Shown: positions 1 to 8,220, numbered from the stretch's first letter. The stretch: 22,956 nucleotides of DNA from Patescibacteria group bacterium (GCA_018896765.1 JAHILZ010000094.1:1-22956), one strand, 5' to 3'. Made by a program: numbers and translations. The notes: generated from the sequence alone by a model not told the origin.

Positions 1-1182
1 AAGTTACGGCCGTTGTTTTGCCGAATTCCTTAACAAGAGTTCTCCCGTACACCTTGGCACGCTGATGCCTGCTCACCTGTGTCGGATTGCGGTACGGTTA
101 CTATATGATAAATTAGAAAATTTTCTTGGCAACATGACCCCAGTTAGGTTCTCCCACCCGTAAGTGAAAGTTCCGACGTCTCTCGGCTTTTATGAAATTG
201 CTTCCAAAGATCCACGGGATTTGCCTCGCGAATCAGCCTACAAGATATCGACACAAATCCAATAATGCGCCTAACCTCCCACATTGCGTCCTTCCATATC
301 ATGACATATAGTAGTGCTGGAATATTAACCAGCTATCCATCGACTACGTCTTTCGACCTCGCCTTAGGACCGACTAACCCTGGGTTGATTTTCGTTGCCC
401 AGGAAACCTTAAGCTTTCGGTGTTATGGTTTCTCACCATAATTCATGTTACTCATACCAACATTCTCACTTCCATACACTCCATCTTTACTCGCGCTCAG
501 ACTTCACTGCGTATGGAACGCTCTCCTACCGCTGCCACATCCCGGAGGACATGACAACCCGTGTCTTCGGTATTATGCTTAGCCCCGGACATTTTCGGCG
601 CAAGATTTCAGTAGACTAGTGAGCTGTTACGCACTCTTTAAAAGATGGCTGCTTCTAAGCCAACTTCCTAGCTGTTTAAGAAACCTCACTTCCTTAAAAT
701 CACTTAGCATAGATTTAGGGACCTTAGACGACGATCTGGGCTGTTCCCCTTTTGAGCGTGAAGCTTAGCCCTCACGTTCTGACTGCCCTTCTCTGGCACT
801 TTGGTATTCGGAGTTTGTTTGGACAAAGTAGGCAAAAGCCCAGCCGTGTCCATTCAGTGCTCTACCCCCAAAGTGGAACAAAGGACGCTAGCCCTATAGC
901 TATTTCGGAGAGAACCAGCTATTACCAAGTTCGATTGAAATTTCATCCCTAACCACAAGTCATCCCATAGTATTGCACGGCTAACGGGTTCGGACCTCCC
1001 CTCAACTTTCGTTGAGGTTCATCCTGCTCATGGCTAGCTCACCTGGTTTCGGGTCTTGTAAGTATTGCTAAACGGGTATTTAACCCTCGCTTTCACTACG
1101 CCTCCGCTCCGAAGAGCTTAGACTTGCAATACCTAGCAAACTCGTTGGTTCGTTCTGCAAAAAGCACGCGGTCACCCCTACG

Positions 1183-1331
1183 CCACTGTGCGACAGTGGA
1201 ATTTTCAAACCTAAATTTTCAATTTTCAATCAATTTTCAATTTCTAAATATTTTAAAATTTAGAATTTAATCATTATAATTTGATTTAAAATTTATAATT
1301 TAAAATTTTTCATTCCATTGCTGTGCAATGG
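1183..1331 (-). repeat. AT-rich insertion in 23S helix 25, bounded by two 17-nt hairpins
   Basis: The flanks match E. coli 23S near position 545 (AGTGGGAGC... and ...GTGACCGCGT), so the block sits in the helix 25 tip, a known site of intervening sequences in other bacteria. Both borders are hairpins with a 7-bp stem and 3-nt loop: CCACTGT-GCG-ACAGTGG (1183-1199) and CCATTGC-TGT-GCAATGG (1315-1331). About 115 nt of AT-rich sequence with repeated AATTTTCAA words lies between them. No ORF or group I/II intron core is visible. Whether the block is excised, leaving a fragmented rRNA, or kept cannot be told from sequence. Confidence 0.85.
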
Positions 1332-1397
1332 TGTAGGGGCTCCCACTCGTTGTAAGTATATGATTTCAGTTTCTATTTCACTGCCCTAAACGGGCTA

Positions 1398-1434
<37 letters not shown>

Positions 1435-1680
1435 ATCATAAAAAGTATTTAGCCTTGGCAGTTTGTCTTGCGACAAAGTTAGTAGTACTGCCGGATTCCC
1501 ATAAGGTTTCTCTGGCCCTATGGTACTTAAGAATAGATACTCAGAGCATGTAATGATTTTCATCTACGGGACTATCACCCTCTATGGTCGTCCTTTCCAG
1601 GAACATTTGACTAATCAAATTACATTTATTTAGCTCTGTATCGGATTACTCCGATAACGCACCCACCTTGCAACACCAAG

Positions 1681-1845
1681 CCGCTGCGCAACAGCGGAAG
1701 CACGAAATTCTAAATACGAAATCCGAAACAAATCCTAAATCCTAATTTTTTAAATTCTAAACGGTTTAAAATTTAAGGTTTTAGTAATTGAAATTTGTTT
1801 CGATATTCGATATTCGATATTCGAATTTCCGATGCTACGCATCGG
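1681..1845 (-). repeat. AT-rich insertion in 23S domain I, related to the intergenic repeat at 5489
   Basis: This is a second insertion, about 165 nt, in the domain I region near E. coli positions 270-370. It has the same design as the helix 25 insertion: 17-nt hairpins at both ends, at 1681-1697 (CCGCTG...CAGCGG) and 1829-1845 (CCGATGC-TAC-GCATCGG). ACCAA/TTGGT just outside them can close the whole element. The interior has imperfect inverted ends: GAAACAAAT near 1724 against ATTTGTTTC near 1793. It shares words in the same order with 5489-5640, namely GAAGCACGAAAT, GAAACAAATCC, ATTTGTTTCG and GATATTCGAATTT. I infer a dispersed palindromic element that entered the rRNA gene. Confidence 0.85.
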
Positions 1846-2193
1846 TTGGTTTAGGCTGATCCCATTTCGCTCGCCACTACTCAGGGAATTAATAATACCG
1901 ATACCGATGTAGGCATTAAAATAATGTCTGCCACCGTTATCAATATTAACATTTTTTTCTTTTCCTCTAGGTACTGAGATGTTTCACTTCCCTAGGTTCT
2001 CTTTATTACCCTACTTAATTCAGATAATAATTTCTGAGGTTTGCTCAGAAGGGTTTCCCCATTCGGATACCCCCGGGTCACGGCCTGTTAACGGCTCACC
2101 GAGGCTTTTCGTAGTTACACCACGTCCTTCATCGACTTTTTATGTCAAGGCATCCACCATATACTCTTAGTATGAGTTTTTCATTTTTACTTT

Positions 2194-2218
2194 AACTAGC
2201 AATCAGCGATTACTAGTT
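2194..2218 (-). other. Perfect hairpin just upstream of 23S 5' end
   Basis: An 11-bp stem (one G-U pair when read as minus-strand RNA) with a 3-nt loop lies about 15 nt before the 23S 5' end. It is probably part of the precursor processing region, though the usual pairing of leader with trailer cannot be tested because the 3' end is outside the window. A looser imperfect stem, 2240-2300, lies further upstream. Confidence 0.5.
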
Positions 2219-2424
2219 TTGAAGATTTTTGTTTACTTTGGAATATCTTACTCGCAATACGCGCCGCCTGTTAAGGCAGATCGCAAGCAAATAAATATCC
2301 CCTTGACGATTTAAGACTATAATAAATATAAATTGTAAGCGAACTTTCTACCCAAACTGTTGTGTAGAAATTGCAATTCAGTATTTTTTACTGCGCTACA
2401 ATTTTCACACAATCTTATTTTTTT

Positions 2425-2458
2425 TAATTAAAAAACCCGTCTTTTTTTTGGAAGCGGG
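2425..2458 (-). terminator. Terminator-like hairpin in the 23S leader, with a possible antiterminator partner
   Basis: Minus strand: CCCG (2458-2455) pairs with CGGG (2439-2436) and is followed by six T. The stem is short. The segment CGCTTCC (2456-2450), which overlaps the 5' arm, is exactly complementary to GGAAGCG at 2509-2503 upstream. Pairing there would disrupt the terminator. This is the layout of an attenuator, but it could also be chance in an AT-rich leader. Confidence 0.4.
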
Positions 2459-2629
2459 CAATCGATAAAACTAAAATATTAACGTTTAACTTTCATCGGT
2501 TACGCTTCCGTGTTCTGTATTTTTTAACTGAATATACCATAATATAATTTATAAAATAAAAGTTTCCGTCTCTATATCTTTTTACGCAATGACTAACAAT
2601 AAAATTTCATCTTCGCCAAATGCCTATTT

Positions 2630-2646
2630 ATACTCCTACGGAGTAT
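2630..2646. repeat. 17-nt hairpin with TAC loop
   Basis: ATACTCC-TAC-GGAGTAT is a perfect 7-bp stem with a 3-nt loop. Size and loop match the hairpin at 1829-1845 in the 23S insertion and the one at 20040-20056 in RNA E, which points to a recurring hairpin unit in this genome. Confidence 0.5.
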
Positions 2647-2676
2647 TTGTACAACATTTGATTATCGACTGAATAC

Positions 2677-2704
2677 ATATTACCATATCAAATTATCTTG
2701 TCAA
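2677..2704 (-). promoter_or_regulatory. Promoter P2 upstream of 23S
   Basis: Minus strand TTGACA (2704-2699), 16-nt spacer, TAATAT (2682-2677), with an extended -10 (TATGG before it). The sequence is nearly a copy of P1 at 2822-2849, including AAGAT after the -35 and TATGG before the -10. It probably drives the leader and 23S, about 500 nt away. Confidence 0.65.
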
Positions 2705-2815
2705 GGCCTTCGATTGCCTCGGGATTAATGTTCAAAACACCCGTCCTGCGTTTCATATCGTCTATATTTTTACAGCTCGCGGCGGCGAGGCAATCAAACC
2801 ATGAACCATCAAGAC
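2705..2815 (-). ncRNA. Possible structured RNA between P1 and P2
   Basis: A transcript from P1 would start near 2815 and contain GATTGCCTCG (2795-2786) and CGAGGCAATC (2721-2712), a perfect 10-bp closing stem around about 64 nt with further short GC pairings. No terminator follows, so this may be a folded part of the leader rather than a separate RNA. A 71-codon frame runs through it (2903-2688), but it resembles no protein I know and has no clear ribosome binding site. Confidence 0.3.
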
Positions 2816-2821
2816 CAATAA

Positions 2822-2849
2822 ATAATACCATACCAAAAAATCTTGTCAA
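2822..2849 (-). promoter_or_regulatory. Promoter P1 upstream of 23S
   Basis: Minus strand TTGACA (2849-2844), 16-nt spacer, TATTAT (2827-2822), with extended -10 TATGG. It is the near-duplicate of P2. Tandem strong promoters are typical of rRNA genes, which supports a separate 23S transcription unit starting here. Confidence 0.65.
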
Positions 2850-2964
2850 GCCCTTGAAAATGCTTATTCCAATAGCTCCGCAAACGCTAAGATTATTCGA
2901 CAAAATAAAAACAATTTAGCGTATCGCCGCGCATATTTATTTTAAGCGAAGTAAAATATCGCTC

Positions 2965-3636
2965 TTATCGCATCCTCTCTCTTGTTTTATCTAAAATTCC
3001 TTTGGCCATATCCCTTCCGCCCAAACCAAAAGCAATGCCTCCCGCCAGCGCCGCCATCGCGACTACTCCGGTAAATAGAATCTTAATAAACTCCATCTCT
3101 AAGCCCAGCTGATCAAGCGCGATCAACAAAGCAAAAATTATTATCGCCCATTTAGCCATTTCACCAAAAATTTTTGGCGAACCGAAAGCCGCAGTCTTGA
3201 AACTCCCGCTGACAATCCGATAAGAAAACTCCGCAATCAGAATGCCGATGCCCAAAATTATTACCGCGATTATTATATTCGGGATATAATTCAGAATATT
3301 GTTCAAAAAATTTGAAACCTGATTTAATCCCACCGACTCAGTCGCAATAGTGATGGACAATAAAATTATTATCCACTTAGCCGCATCTTCGCCGACTTTA
3401 ACCAAACTTATTTTTATGCCGGATTTTTCAAATTTTTCTTTCAACCCGCCGGTAGCCAAAAGACTATCAACATTAATAGCTTTTAAGATTTTCTTGACAA
3501 TTTTTCCCGCAATCACCGCGATAATCCAGCCAATAATTATTATGGCAAAAACCATTGCCAAGCTGAGGAAAAAAGCGGCCATTTTATCCCAAATCGCGGT
3601 TGCCACCTCGATATTTATATTTTCATAAGCCAACAT
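2965..3636 (-). CDS. MscS-related TM-helix protein (PF05552-like)
   Basis: A small integral membrane protein of about 223 aa. It has a hydrophobic helix near residues 20-45, then two or three helices between 85 and 150, and a last helix near 170-215. It ends in the motif GGIAFGLGGRDMAKGIL, which resembles the end of the conserved TM-helix repeat found in proteins related to small-conductance mechanosensitive channels. The large cytoplasmic vestibule of true MscS is absent, so gating or ion conduction is not assured. Start choice: GTG 3645, ATG 3642 and ATG 3636 are all in frame, but the AGGGGG motif at about 3646-3651 is well spaced only from ATG 3636. It is the first gene upstream of the 23S leader. 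Its own transcript would run toward P1/P2. Confidence 0.8.
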   Translation of the reverse strand: MLAYENINIEVATAIWDKMAAFFLSLAMVFAIIIIGWIIAVIAGKIVKKILKAINVDSLLATGGLKEKFEKSGIKISLVKVGEDAAKWIIILLSITIATESVGLNQVSNFLNNILNYIPNIIIAVIILGIGILIAEFSYRIVSGSFKTAAFGSPKIFGEMAKWAIIIFALLIALDQLGLEMEFIKILFTGVVAMAALAGGIAFGLGGRDMAKGILDKTRERMR

Positions 3637-3688
3637 TGTCATCACCCCCTCTCAAAAATTAGTTTTAAATTAATTCCAGATTTCTTCT

Positions 3689-4141
3689 TTACTTGCGCCG
3701 ATTTTTAATTTCCCCCGCGTGAAAAATCAAATATTTTAAAATTCTTATCCAGCGCTCGCCAAAAAATATGGCGTTTAATAAAATAAGAGAGATTATTATA
3801 ATCGCGTCGTAACTGGTGCGTATCCAATAATGATCTTCCAAATGAAGCCACATTCCGAATTCATCGAAAGTCAAACCCAAACCGATGCCATAAAGAACAA
3901 TTATTTTCTTGCGCCAATTGGAATTAGAAAAATAAAACCCCAATAAGCCGGAAATCGCCAGCAAACCGATGCCAAAATTCAAATGATGGATATGTATTCC
4001 TCCTATTTCCAAAATCGGCGCAGCAACCAAAGCGTATATTCTCGCCACCACAAAAGCAAATAAAAAAGATACCATGATTAGAAATGAAACTTTCCGCACA
4101 TGCTTGTCTTTCAAATGGCGGAGAAGATCGAGGAAGAACAT
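3689..4141 (-). CDS. Conserved integral membrane protein (HHLNxGI / DEFGMWLHLED type)
   Basis: 150 aa with about four transmembrane segments (roughly residues 18-42, 52-70, 80-92 and 112-128). The sequence HIHHLNFGIG and the later FDEFGMWLHLEDHYW carry several His, Asp and Glu residues at membrane edges. I recall similar spacing in uncharacterised integral membrane proteins of Actinobacteria and CPR. The conserved acidic and His residues suggest a metal site or enzymatic role, but no function is known to me. It lies 22 bases downstream of the stop of the next gene and 45-50 bases upstream of the MscS-like gene, so the three are probably one unit. Confidence 0.7.
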   Translation of the reverse strand: MFFLDLLRHLKDKHVRKVSFLIMVSFLFAFVVARIYALVAAPILEIGGIHIHHLNFGIGLLAISGLLGFYFSNSNWRKKIIVLYGIGLGLTFDEFGMWLHLEDHYWIRTSYDAIIIISLILLNAIFFGERWIRILKYLIFHAGEIKNRRK

Positions 4142-4162
4142 AAGAAATTATTAACAAATTTT

Positions 4163-4495
4163 TTAAAGTTTTTTCCAAAAATAATAAATACAAGCCAATA
4201 TATAAATCAAAAAAGGTGCTATAAAATTAGGAATAGAATGATTTCCGTATAAAAACATTTTTATTAAATATGCCCAGATGATTATTGCGAATATTCCACC
4301 AAGCATAGACCCCGAAGTATCTTCGGCAGATAGTTTTAATTTAGTACTATGTAACAATAAAACGATTGCTCCTCCAAAAAATAATAAAATAATTAAGTCA
4401 CCAGTTAAAGTATCTTTGAATAAAGGTGTTGTTATCCGTATAAATATAGAAATAACTAATCCCGCTAACGCTATCTGCCAGCTTTTTATTTGCAT
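4163..4495 (-). CDS. Small membrane protein, function unknown
   Basis: 110 aa, almost entirely hydrophobic, with about four helices (residues 7-23, 32-47, 62-80 and 88-106) and a short basic end. It begins MQIKSWQIALAG, with no cleavable signal peptide obvious. No family recognised. It runs in the same direction as the membrane genes at 3689 and 2965 and may be co-transcribed with them. Confidence 0.6.
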   Translation of the reverse strand: MQIKSWQIALAGLVISIFIRITTPLFKDTLTGDLIILLFFGGAIVLLLHSTKLKLSAEDTSGSMLGGIFAIIIWAYLIKMFLYGNHSIPNFIAPFLIYILACIYYFWKKL

Positions 4496-4502
4496 ATTTC
4501 AA

Positions 4503-4608
4503 GTGAAAAATTTAAAATGAAAAAATAAAAAAGGTAAAGCAATTACAAAAACAGTGTTAAAACTTTTTTAATTTTTATTTATCATTTTTCATTTTTAGTT
4601 TTTAATTA
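4503..4608. repeat. AT-rich imperfect inverted repeat between genes
   Basis: The gap between the small membrane gene and the aldolase gene is an imperfect inverted repeat. The left part (AAAAATTTAAAATGAAAAAA) is complementary with mismatches to the right part (TTTTTATTTATCATTTTTCA). It is the same style of element as 5489-5640 but with different words. It may act as a weak terminator for the aldolase gene; no GC stem is present. Confidence 0.5.
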
Positions 4609-4611
4609 TTT

Positions 4612-5472
4612 TTACGCCATCCCCGCGCTGCCGAAAACTTCCATTTTTTTCTCCACCGCTTTTTGAGTTCTTTCACGGGCAAAAGCAAGAATCTTTCTCG
4701 GGTCATATTCCGCCGGATTTTTTCCCAAATATTCTTTTATGGCAGAACTAAAAGCTACCCGTATTTCCGTATCAATATGAAACAAAGCCACGCCTCTGGC
4801 AATCGCGTCTTTTATCCTAGTATCCGGAAAATCCGAAGCGCCATGAAGCACCAAAGGAATTTTTACAAGCTTTGAAATTTTCTCCAAACGGTCAAAATCA
4901 AGTTCCGCGCGCTCTTTATAAAAACCATGCGCGTTGCCGATCGCCACAGCCAAATAATCCACGCCTGTTTTGCGGACAAATTCTTTGGCCTGCTCAAGGT
5001 CAGTCATTGCTTTTTCCCAAGCGTTGAATTTCTCTTCTTCCCCTTTATAAGGCACCGCGCCTAACTCGCCTTGCGCGCTTATTTTATATTTATGCGCCAG
5101 CTTAACCGTCTTGGCGGTTAAAGAAACATTTTCTTCATAGGAAAATCTTGAAGCATCCATCATAAGCGCGGTAAAACCGGCTTTAATATAATCGGGAAAT
5201 CTCTCGATTTTTTTTCCATGATCAACCTGAATCGCCATCGGTATTTTTTTCGCCGCTTCCTCAGCGCCTAAAGATTTTATGATGGAAGTTATAGCGCCAA
5301 GAGAAGCATATTCAATCGCCGACTCTGAAACATTGATAATTAACGGCGATTTTTTCGCCACTGCGGCATTGATTATCGCTTGAGTTATTTCCAGATTTCC
5401 GGTATTAAAAGCGCCTAAGGCATAGCCTCGCTTTCTAGCATCAAGTAATAATTTTTTTGCGGGAAGAAACAT
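4612..5472 (-). CDS. fba: Class II fructose/tagatose-bisphosphate aldolase
   Basis: 286 aa. Zn-dependent (class II) aldolase that cleaves or condenses fructose-1,6-bisphosphate or tagatose-1,6-bisphosphate with DHAP and glyceraldehyde-3-phosphate in the cytosol. Visible residues: Asp84-His85 in QVDHG (catalytic Asp and Zn ligand), MDASR near 105-109, Glu136, His182 in GNAHGFY and His210 in LVLHGASD (Zn ligands), and the phosphate-binding Gly-Ala-Ser after it. The spacing matches the short GatY/KbaY-type branch rather than the longer E. coli FbaA, so sugar preference is open. The next upstream gene is triosephosphate isomerase, giving a small glycolysis/gluconeogenesis pair. The two are separated by a 220-base repeat-filled gap, so they may be separate transcripts. 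Confidence 0.93.
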   Translation of the reverse strand: MFLPAKKLLLDARKRGYALGAFNTGNLEITQAIINAAVAKKSPLIINVSESAIEYASLGAITSIIKSLGAEEAAKKIPMAIQVDHGKKIERFPDYIKAGFTALMMDASRFSYEENVSLTAKTVKLAHKYKISAQGELGAVPYKGEEEKFNAWEKAMTDLEQAKEFVRKTGVDYLAVAIGNAHGFYKERAELDFDRLEKISKLVKIPLVLHGASDFPDTRIKDAIARGVALFHIDTEIRVAFSSAIKEYLGKNPAEYDPRKILAFARERTQKAVEKKMEVFGSAGMA

Positions 5473-5488
5473 AATAGTTTTAAAATCC

Positions 5489-5640
5489 GAAGCACGAAAT
5501 CCGAAATTCGAAACAAATCCGAATCACCAAAATTTAAATGACAAAAACTCTAACTTAAATTTGTTTTGAATTTTAAAAATTAGAATTTCAGATTTGTTTC
5601 GTCCCGAGTACTCGGGATCGATATTCGAATTTCGTATTTA
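5489..5640. repeat. Dispersed palindromic element, intergenic copy
   Basis: This fills the gap between the aldolase and tpiA genes. The left end GAAGCACGAAATCCGAAA and the right end ATTTGTTTCG...TTCGAATTTCGTATTT are inverted relatives. The centre carries the hairpin CCCGAGTACTCGGG, and words from the 1681-1845 rRNA insertion appear here in the same order. A shorter relative (GAATTTCGAATTTCGAATG) occurs near 22142. It looks like a MITE- or REP-like repeat without coding capacity. Confidence 0.7.
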
Positions 5641-5694
5641 TTTTAAAATTACGATTTAATTAGATTTTTCAAGTTAATCAAAAATTAGATAAAT

Positions 5695-6471
5695 TTAATT
5701 AGCTACCGCTCGTATAATATTTATAAACTCCCCCGCCTTAATACTCGCTCCTCCCACCAGCAAACCATCCATACCACCCTTATTTATAATATCTTTCGCA
5801 TTCTGGACACTGACGCTCCCTCCATATAAAACTGGAACTTTATCAGCGACTCTTCGGCCATAGAGCCCCGCAAGTATTTTTTTAATTAACAGCCTAGCGC
5901 TTAAAATATCATCAAAAGCCGGAGTAAATCCGCTCCCTATCGCCCAAATCGGCTCGTAAACTATAAAAATTTTATTTGCCTCAATCTCATATTCCGTAAT
6001 ATCGACAAAAGCATTGTTTATCTGTTTCTTGAAAACATCTTGCGTTTTTTCTTCTTTTTTTTCCTCAAAAGTTTCTCCAATGCACAAAATCGGCGTCAAT
6101 TTATTTTTAAAAGCCGCTAAAATTTTTGCATTTACCATCTCGTCCGTTTCCCCGAAATTTATTCTTCTTTCCGAGTGTCCAAGTATTACATATTTTACCA
6201 TAGCATCTTTTAGCATTATTGGAGAAATTTCTCCGGTAAAAGCGCCTTTTTCTTCCCAATGCATATTCTGCGCTCCAAGCTCTATATTATCATTATCGTT
6301 GATTTTTAGCTGCGCAAGCCAAAGCGCAGGAGGAGCTATAACTACTTCAATATTTTCCAATTTCCTAGTTTCTTTTTTTACGGCATTAAAAAGCTCTCTG
6401 GCCTCGCTAAAAGTCTCCGGGTTCATTTTCCAATTGGCAATGATGATTTTTTTATTTTTTGTATTTTCCAT
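5695..6471 (-). CDS. tpiA: Triosephosphate isomerase
   Basis: 258 aa, the usual length for this TIM-barrel enzyme. It interconverts dihydroxyacetone phosphate and glyceraldehyde-3-phosphate. All catalytic landmarks are present: Asn13 and Lys15 in ANWKMN, His99 in LGHSERR, Glu173 in YEPIWAIG, the loop 6 Gly-Ser-Gly, and the phosphate-binding YGGSV and DGLLVGGAS near the C-terminus. Loop 6 reads AIGSG where many enzymes have AIGTG, a mild change. The start codon overlaps the 3' end of the upstream small membrane gene by about 20 bases, so translation is probably coupled to it. Functionally it partners the aldolase downstream. Confidence 0.97.
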   Translation of the reverse strand: MENTKNKKIIIANWKMNPETFSEARELFNAVKKETRKLENIEVVIAPPALWLAQLKINDNDNIELGAQNMHWEEKGAFTGEISPIMLKDAMVKYVILGHSERRINFGETDEMVNAKILAAFKNKLTPILCIGETFEEKKEEKTQDVFKKQINNAFVDITEYEIEANKIFIVYEPIWAIGSGFTPAFDDILSARLLIKKILAGLYGRRVADKVPVLYGGSVSVQNAKDIINKGGMDGLLVGGASIKAGEFINIIRAVAN

Positions 6472-6781
6472 ATAAATAACCTAAAAAAGACCCTATTAAA
6501 AAATAATAAAATATTACGATTGCAAATCCAACGAAACCATACAATCTTCCACTGACCAAAGAAGTTTTATCACCAAATAATATTACCACAGGCAACATTA
6601 TTAAACGGCTTATATCGTTCGCTAAATATGTGCCACAACCGGCAGTAACACCTGGATTACACGTTACTGTTTCTGAAACAAAAAAATAAAGAATTAACCC
6701 TCCTGCTAATCCGATCTTTGCGCCTATAGCAGTATAAAAACCCATTAAATTAAATATTGATGGTTCGCCAAAATTTCTCAT
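6452..6781 (-). CDS. Small membrane protein, family A member 1
   Basis: 109 aa. An N-terminal helix (about residues 13-36), a loop with two Cys (CNPGVTAGC), a second helix near 55-65, and a C-terminal helix ending LGYLYGKYKK. No named family recognised. The topology (N-terminal helix, Cys-containing loop, Gly-rich last helix, Lys-rich end) is shared with the protein at 7891-8220, suggesting paralogues on either side of galT. Its stop lies inside the tpiA start region, so the pair is probably co-translated. Confidence 0.6.
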   Translation of the reverse strand: MRNFGEPSIFNLMGFYTAIGAKIGLAGGLILYFFVSETVTCNPGVTAGCGTYLANDISRLIMLPVVILFGDKTSLVSGRLYGFVGFAIVIFYYFLIGSFLGYLYGKYKK

Positions 6782-6797
6782 TTTAAATGTAGATAAA

Positions 6798-7787
6798 TTA
6801 AATTTCCTGCTCTCTTAAAAACTCCGCGGCTTTTTCCGGTTCAATGGTAGAAATCTCGATGCCCGTGCTTAATTCAAAACCGGCCCAAATGGAAGTTTTC
6901 GGCATAATTTCAAAATGCCAATGATAGTGAGGATAATCTTTGCCGTCGCAAGGCGCGGTATGCAAGAAAAAATTATACGGCGGATTATCCAATCCTATGT
7001 TGATCTTTGCCAAAACTATCCTTAGCGCTTCCGCGAGCTGGATCTTGCTGGCCGGCGTAATTCTTTCAAAATACGGCGCGTGAAATTTGGGATAGATCCG
7101 CGCTTCAAAAGCGCTCCGCGAAGCAAAAGGACAAAATGCGATAAAATCTTTATTTTCAAATATAATTCTTTTTTTGTTTTCTTTTTCCCAATTGATCATT
7201 ACGCAATGGACGCATTCTTTGTTTTGGTGCCAATAATTGTCAGAGCCGTTCAAGCTCCTGTAAACATCCGGATCAATAACCGGCATAGCGATCAATTGCG
7301 AATGAGGGTGGCTAACTGAAGCTCCCGCTTCTTTGCCGTGATTATGAAAAATAGAAATATAATCCACGAATCTTTTATTCATTAAATTTAAATAACGATC
7401 CTGATAAGCATTAACTATTTCCATCACCTGAGTCGTGCTCATAAGCGCGATGTGCTTTGCGTGATCGCGCGTAATTATAACTTCATGATATCCAACGCCG
7501 TTGACTACTGAAAACGGCCCTTCGGTCCGCCTGTCCAGCTTCCTCGAATAATCAAAAGCGGGGTATTTATTGGGTATTACCGCCAATGTCCAATCTCCTT
7601 CTGACTTTTCATAAACTAAAACCGGTTTAGCCATTTTTGCCGCATCGCAAAAAAAACAATCCGCCAAGTTTTCATCGGGTTTTTGTTCTTTTTTATTTTT
7701 AAAATCATCGGGGCGTTTGGCGCGGCCGGTTGCCACTACAATCCACGCGCCGGTTACTAAATCCTGGCGAAGTTCGGAGAGAGACAT
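6798..7787 (-). CDS. galT: Galactose-1-phosphate uridylyltransferase
   Basis: 329 aa, HIT superfamily. It transfers UMP between UDP-glucose and galactose-1-phosphate (Leloir pathway) and supplies UDP-sugars for surface glycans. Evidence: N-terminal LVTGAWIVVATGRAKRP; Zn-site cysteines C44 and C47 (CFFC); a central HNHGKEAGAS followed by SHPHSQ with the nucleophile His162; and late DYPHYHWHFEIMP. The active-site triad reads HPHSQ instead of the more familiar HPHGQ, a variant I believe occurs in related sequences. A second Cys pair (CVHC near 192) may bind another metal ion. The GT2 enzyme at 8270 fits an envelope-sugar role. Upstream lies a tandem repeat. Confidence 0.93.
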   Translation of the reverse strand: MSLSELRQDLVTGAWIVVATGRAKRPDDFKNKKEQKPDENLADCFFCDAAKMAKPVLVYEKSEGDWTLAVIPNKYPAFDYSRKLDRRTEGPFSVVNGVGYHEVIITRDHAKHIALMSTTQVMEIVNAYQDRYLNLMNKRFVDYISIFHNHGKEAGASVSHPHSQLIAMPVIDPDVYRSLNGSDNYWHQNKECVHCVMINWEKENKKRIIFENKDFIAFCPFASRSAFEARIYPKFHAPYFERITPASKIQLAEALRIVLAKINIGLDNPPYNFFLHTAPCDGKDYPHYHWHFEIMPKTSIWAGFELSTGIEISTIEPEKAAEFLREQEI

Positions 7788-7833
7788 AAAAGTTATAAAG
7801 TTATAAAGTTATAAAGTTATAAAGTTATAAAGT
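7788..7833. repeat. Tandem 9-nt repeat (AAAGTTATA)x5 upstream of galT
   Basis: About five uninterrupted copies of AAAGTTATA lie directly before the galT start. Shorter forms in the opposite orientation occur near 8238-8272, 12722-12752 and 18543-18575 (TATAACTTTATAACTTTATAAC). The galT leader could vary in length by slippage. The copies are directly adjacent, without spacers, so this is not a CRISPR array. Confidence 0.8.
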
Positions 7834-7890
7834 ATTTTTACTATTTGACTTTACAGACTTTCGACTTTAAAACTTTATAGACTAAATTAA

Positions 7891-8220
7891 TTATTTTTTA
7901 AATTTACTATACGAGCAACCTATTAATAATCCAAGTAAACCATAAAAAAGAGCGTAGGCTAAGTTTGGAATTAACGGTATATCACTAGGAGCTCCCCAAA
8001 AAGTTAAAAAAGACAAGCAGTTTGAACGAACCATAAATACGTTATCTATACATTTATTTACACCTCCGCTAGGTGGTAACGAACAAACATCTGACCATCT
8101 ATCGGGATTACCGAACGGCTCAAAAGGACAATATCTCCATTGTGCTTCTTGTGCAATAAAAATAATCAAAAAACCAAAAATAAATCCTATGATAGCACAT
8201 TTTAAGATATATTTATTCAT
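7891..8220 (-). CDS. Small membrane protein, family A member 2
   Basis: 109 aa, the same length as the protein at 6452-6781. A helix at residues 6-24, an extracytoplasmic-type loop with four Cys (RYCPFEPFG, DVCSLPP, NKCIDN, RSNCLSF), and a C-terminal helix with FYGLLGLLIGCSYSKFKK. The Cys-rich, Pro/Gly-rich loop suggests disulfides outside the membrane. Function unknown. It lies between galT and the glycosyltransferase, all in one direction. Confidence 0.6.
   Translation of the reverse strand: MNKYILKCAIIGFIFGFLIIFIAQEAQWRYCPFEPFGNPDRWSDVCSLPPSGGVNKCIDNVFMVRSNCLSFLTFWGAPSDIPLIPNLAYALFYGLLGLLIGCSYSKFKK

Noticed and set aside
2194..2218. 16S rRNA 3' fragment (resembles CTAGTAATCGC)
   Set aside because: Only about 11 bases match and the neighbouring 16S sequence is absent; the hairpin explains the similarity.
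2240..2300. tRNA gene in the 23S leader
   Set aside because: The imperfect stem ends look like an acceptor stem, but the pairing fails after two or three bases and no T-loop is present.
2688..2903. 71-codon minus-strand frame upstream of 23S
   Set aside because: It spans promoters P1 and P2, has no ribosome binding site and resembles no protein I know.
7788..7833. CRISPR array
   Set aside because: A 9-nt unit repeated without spacers; no cas gene is present.
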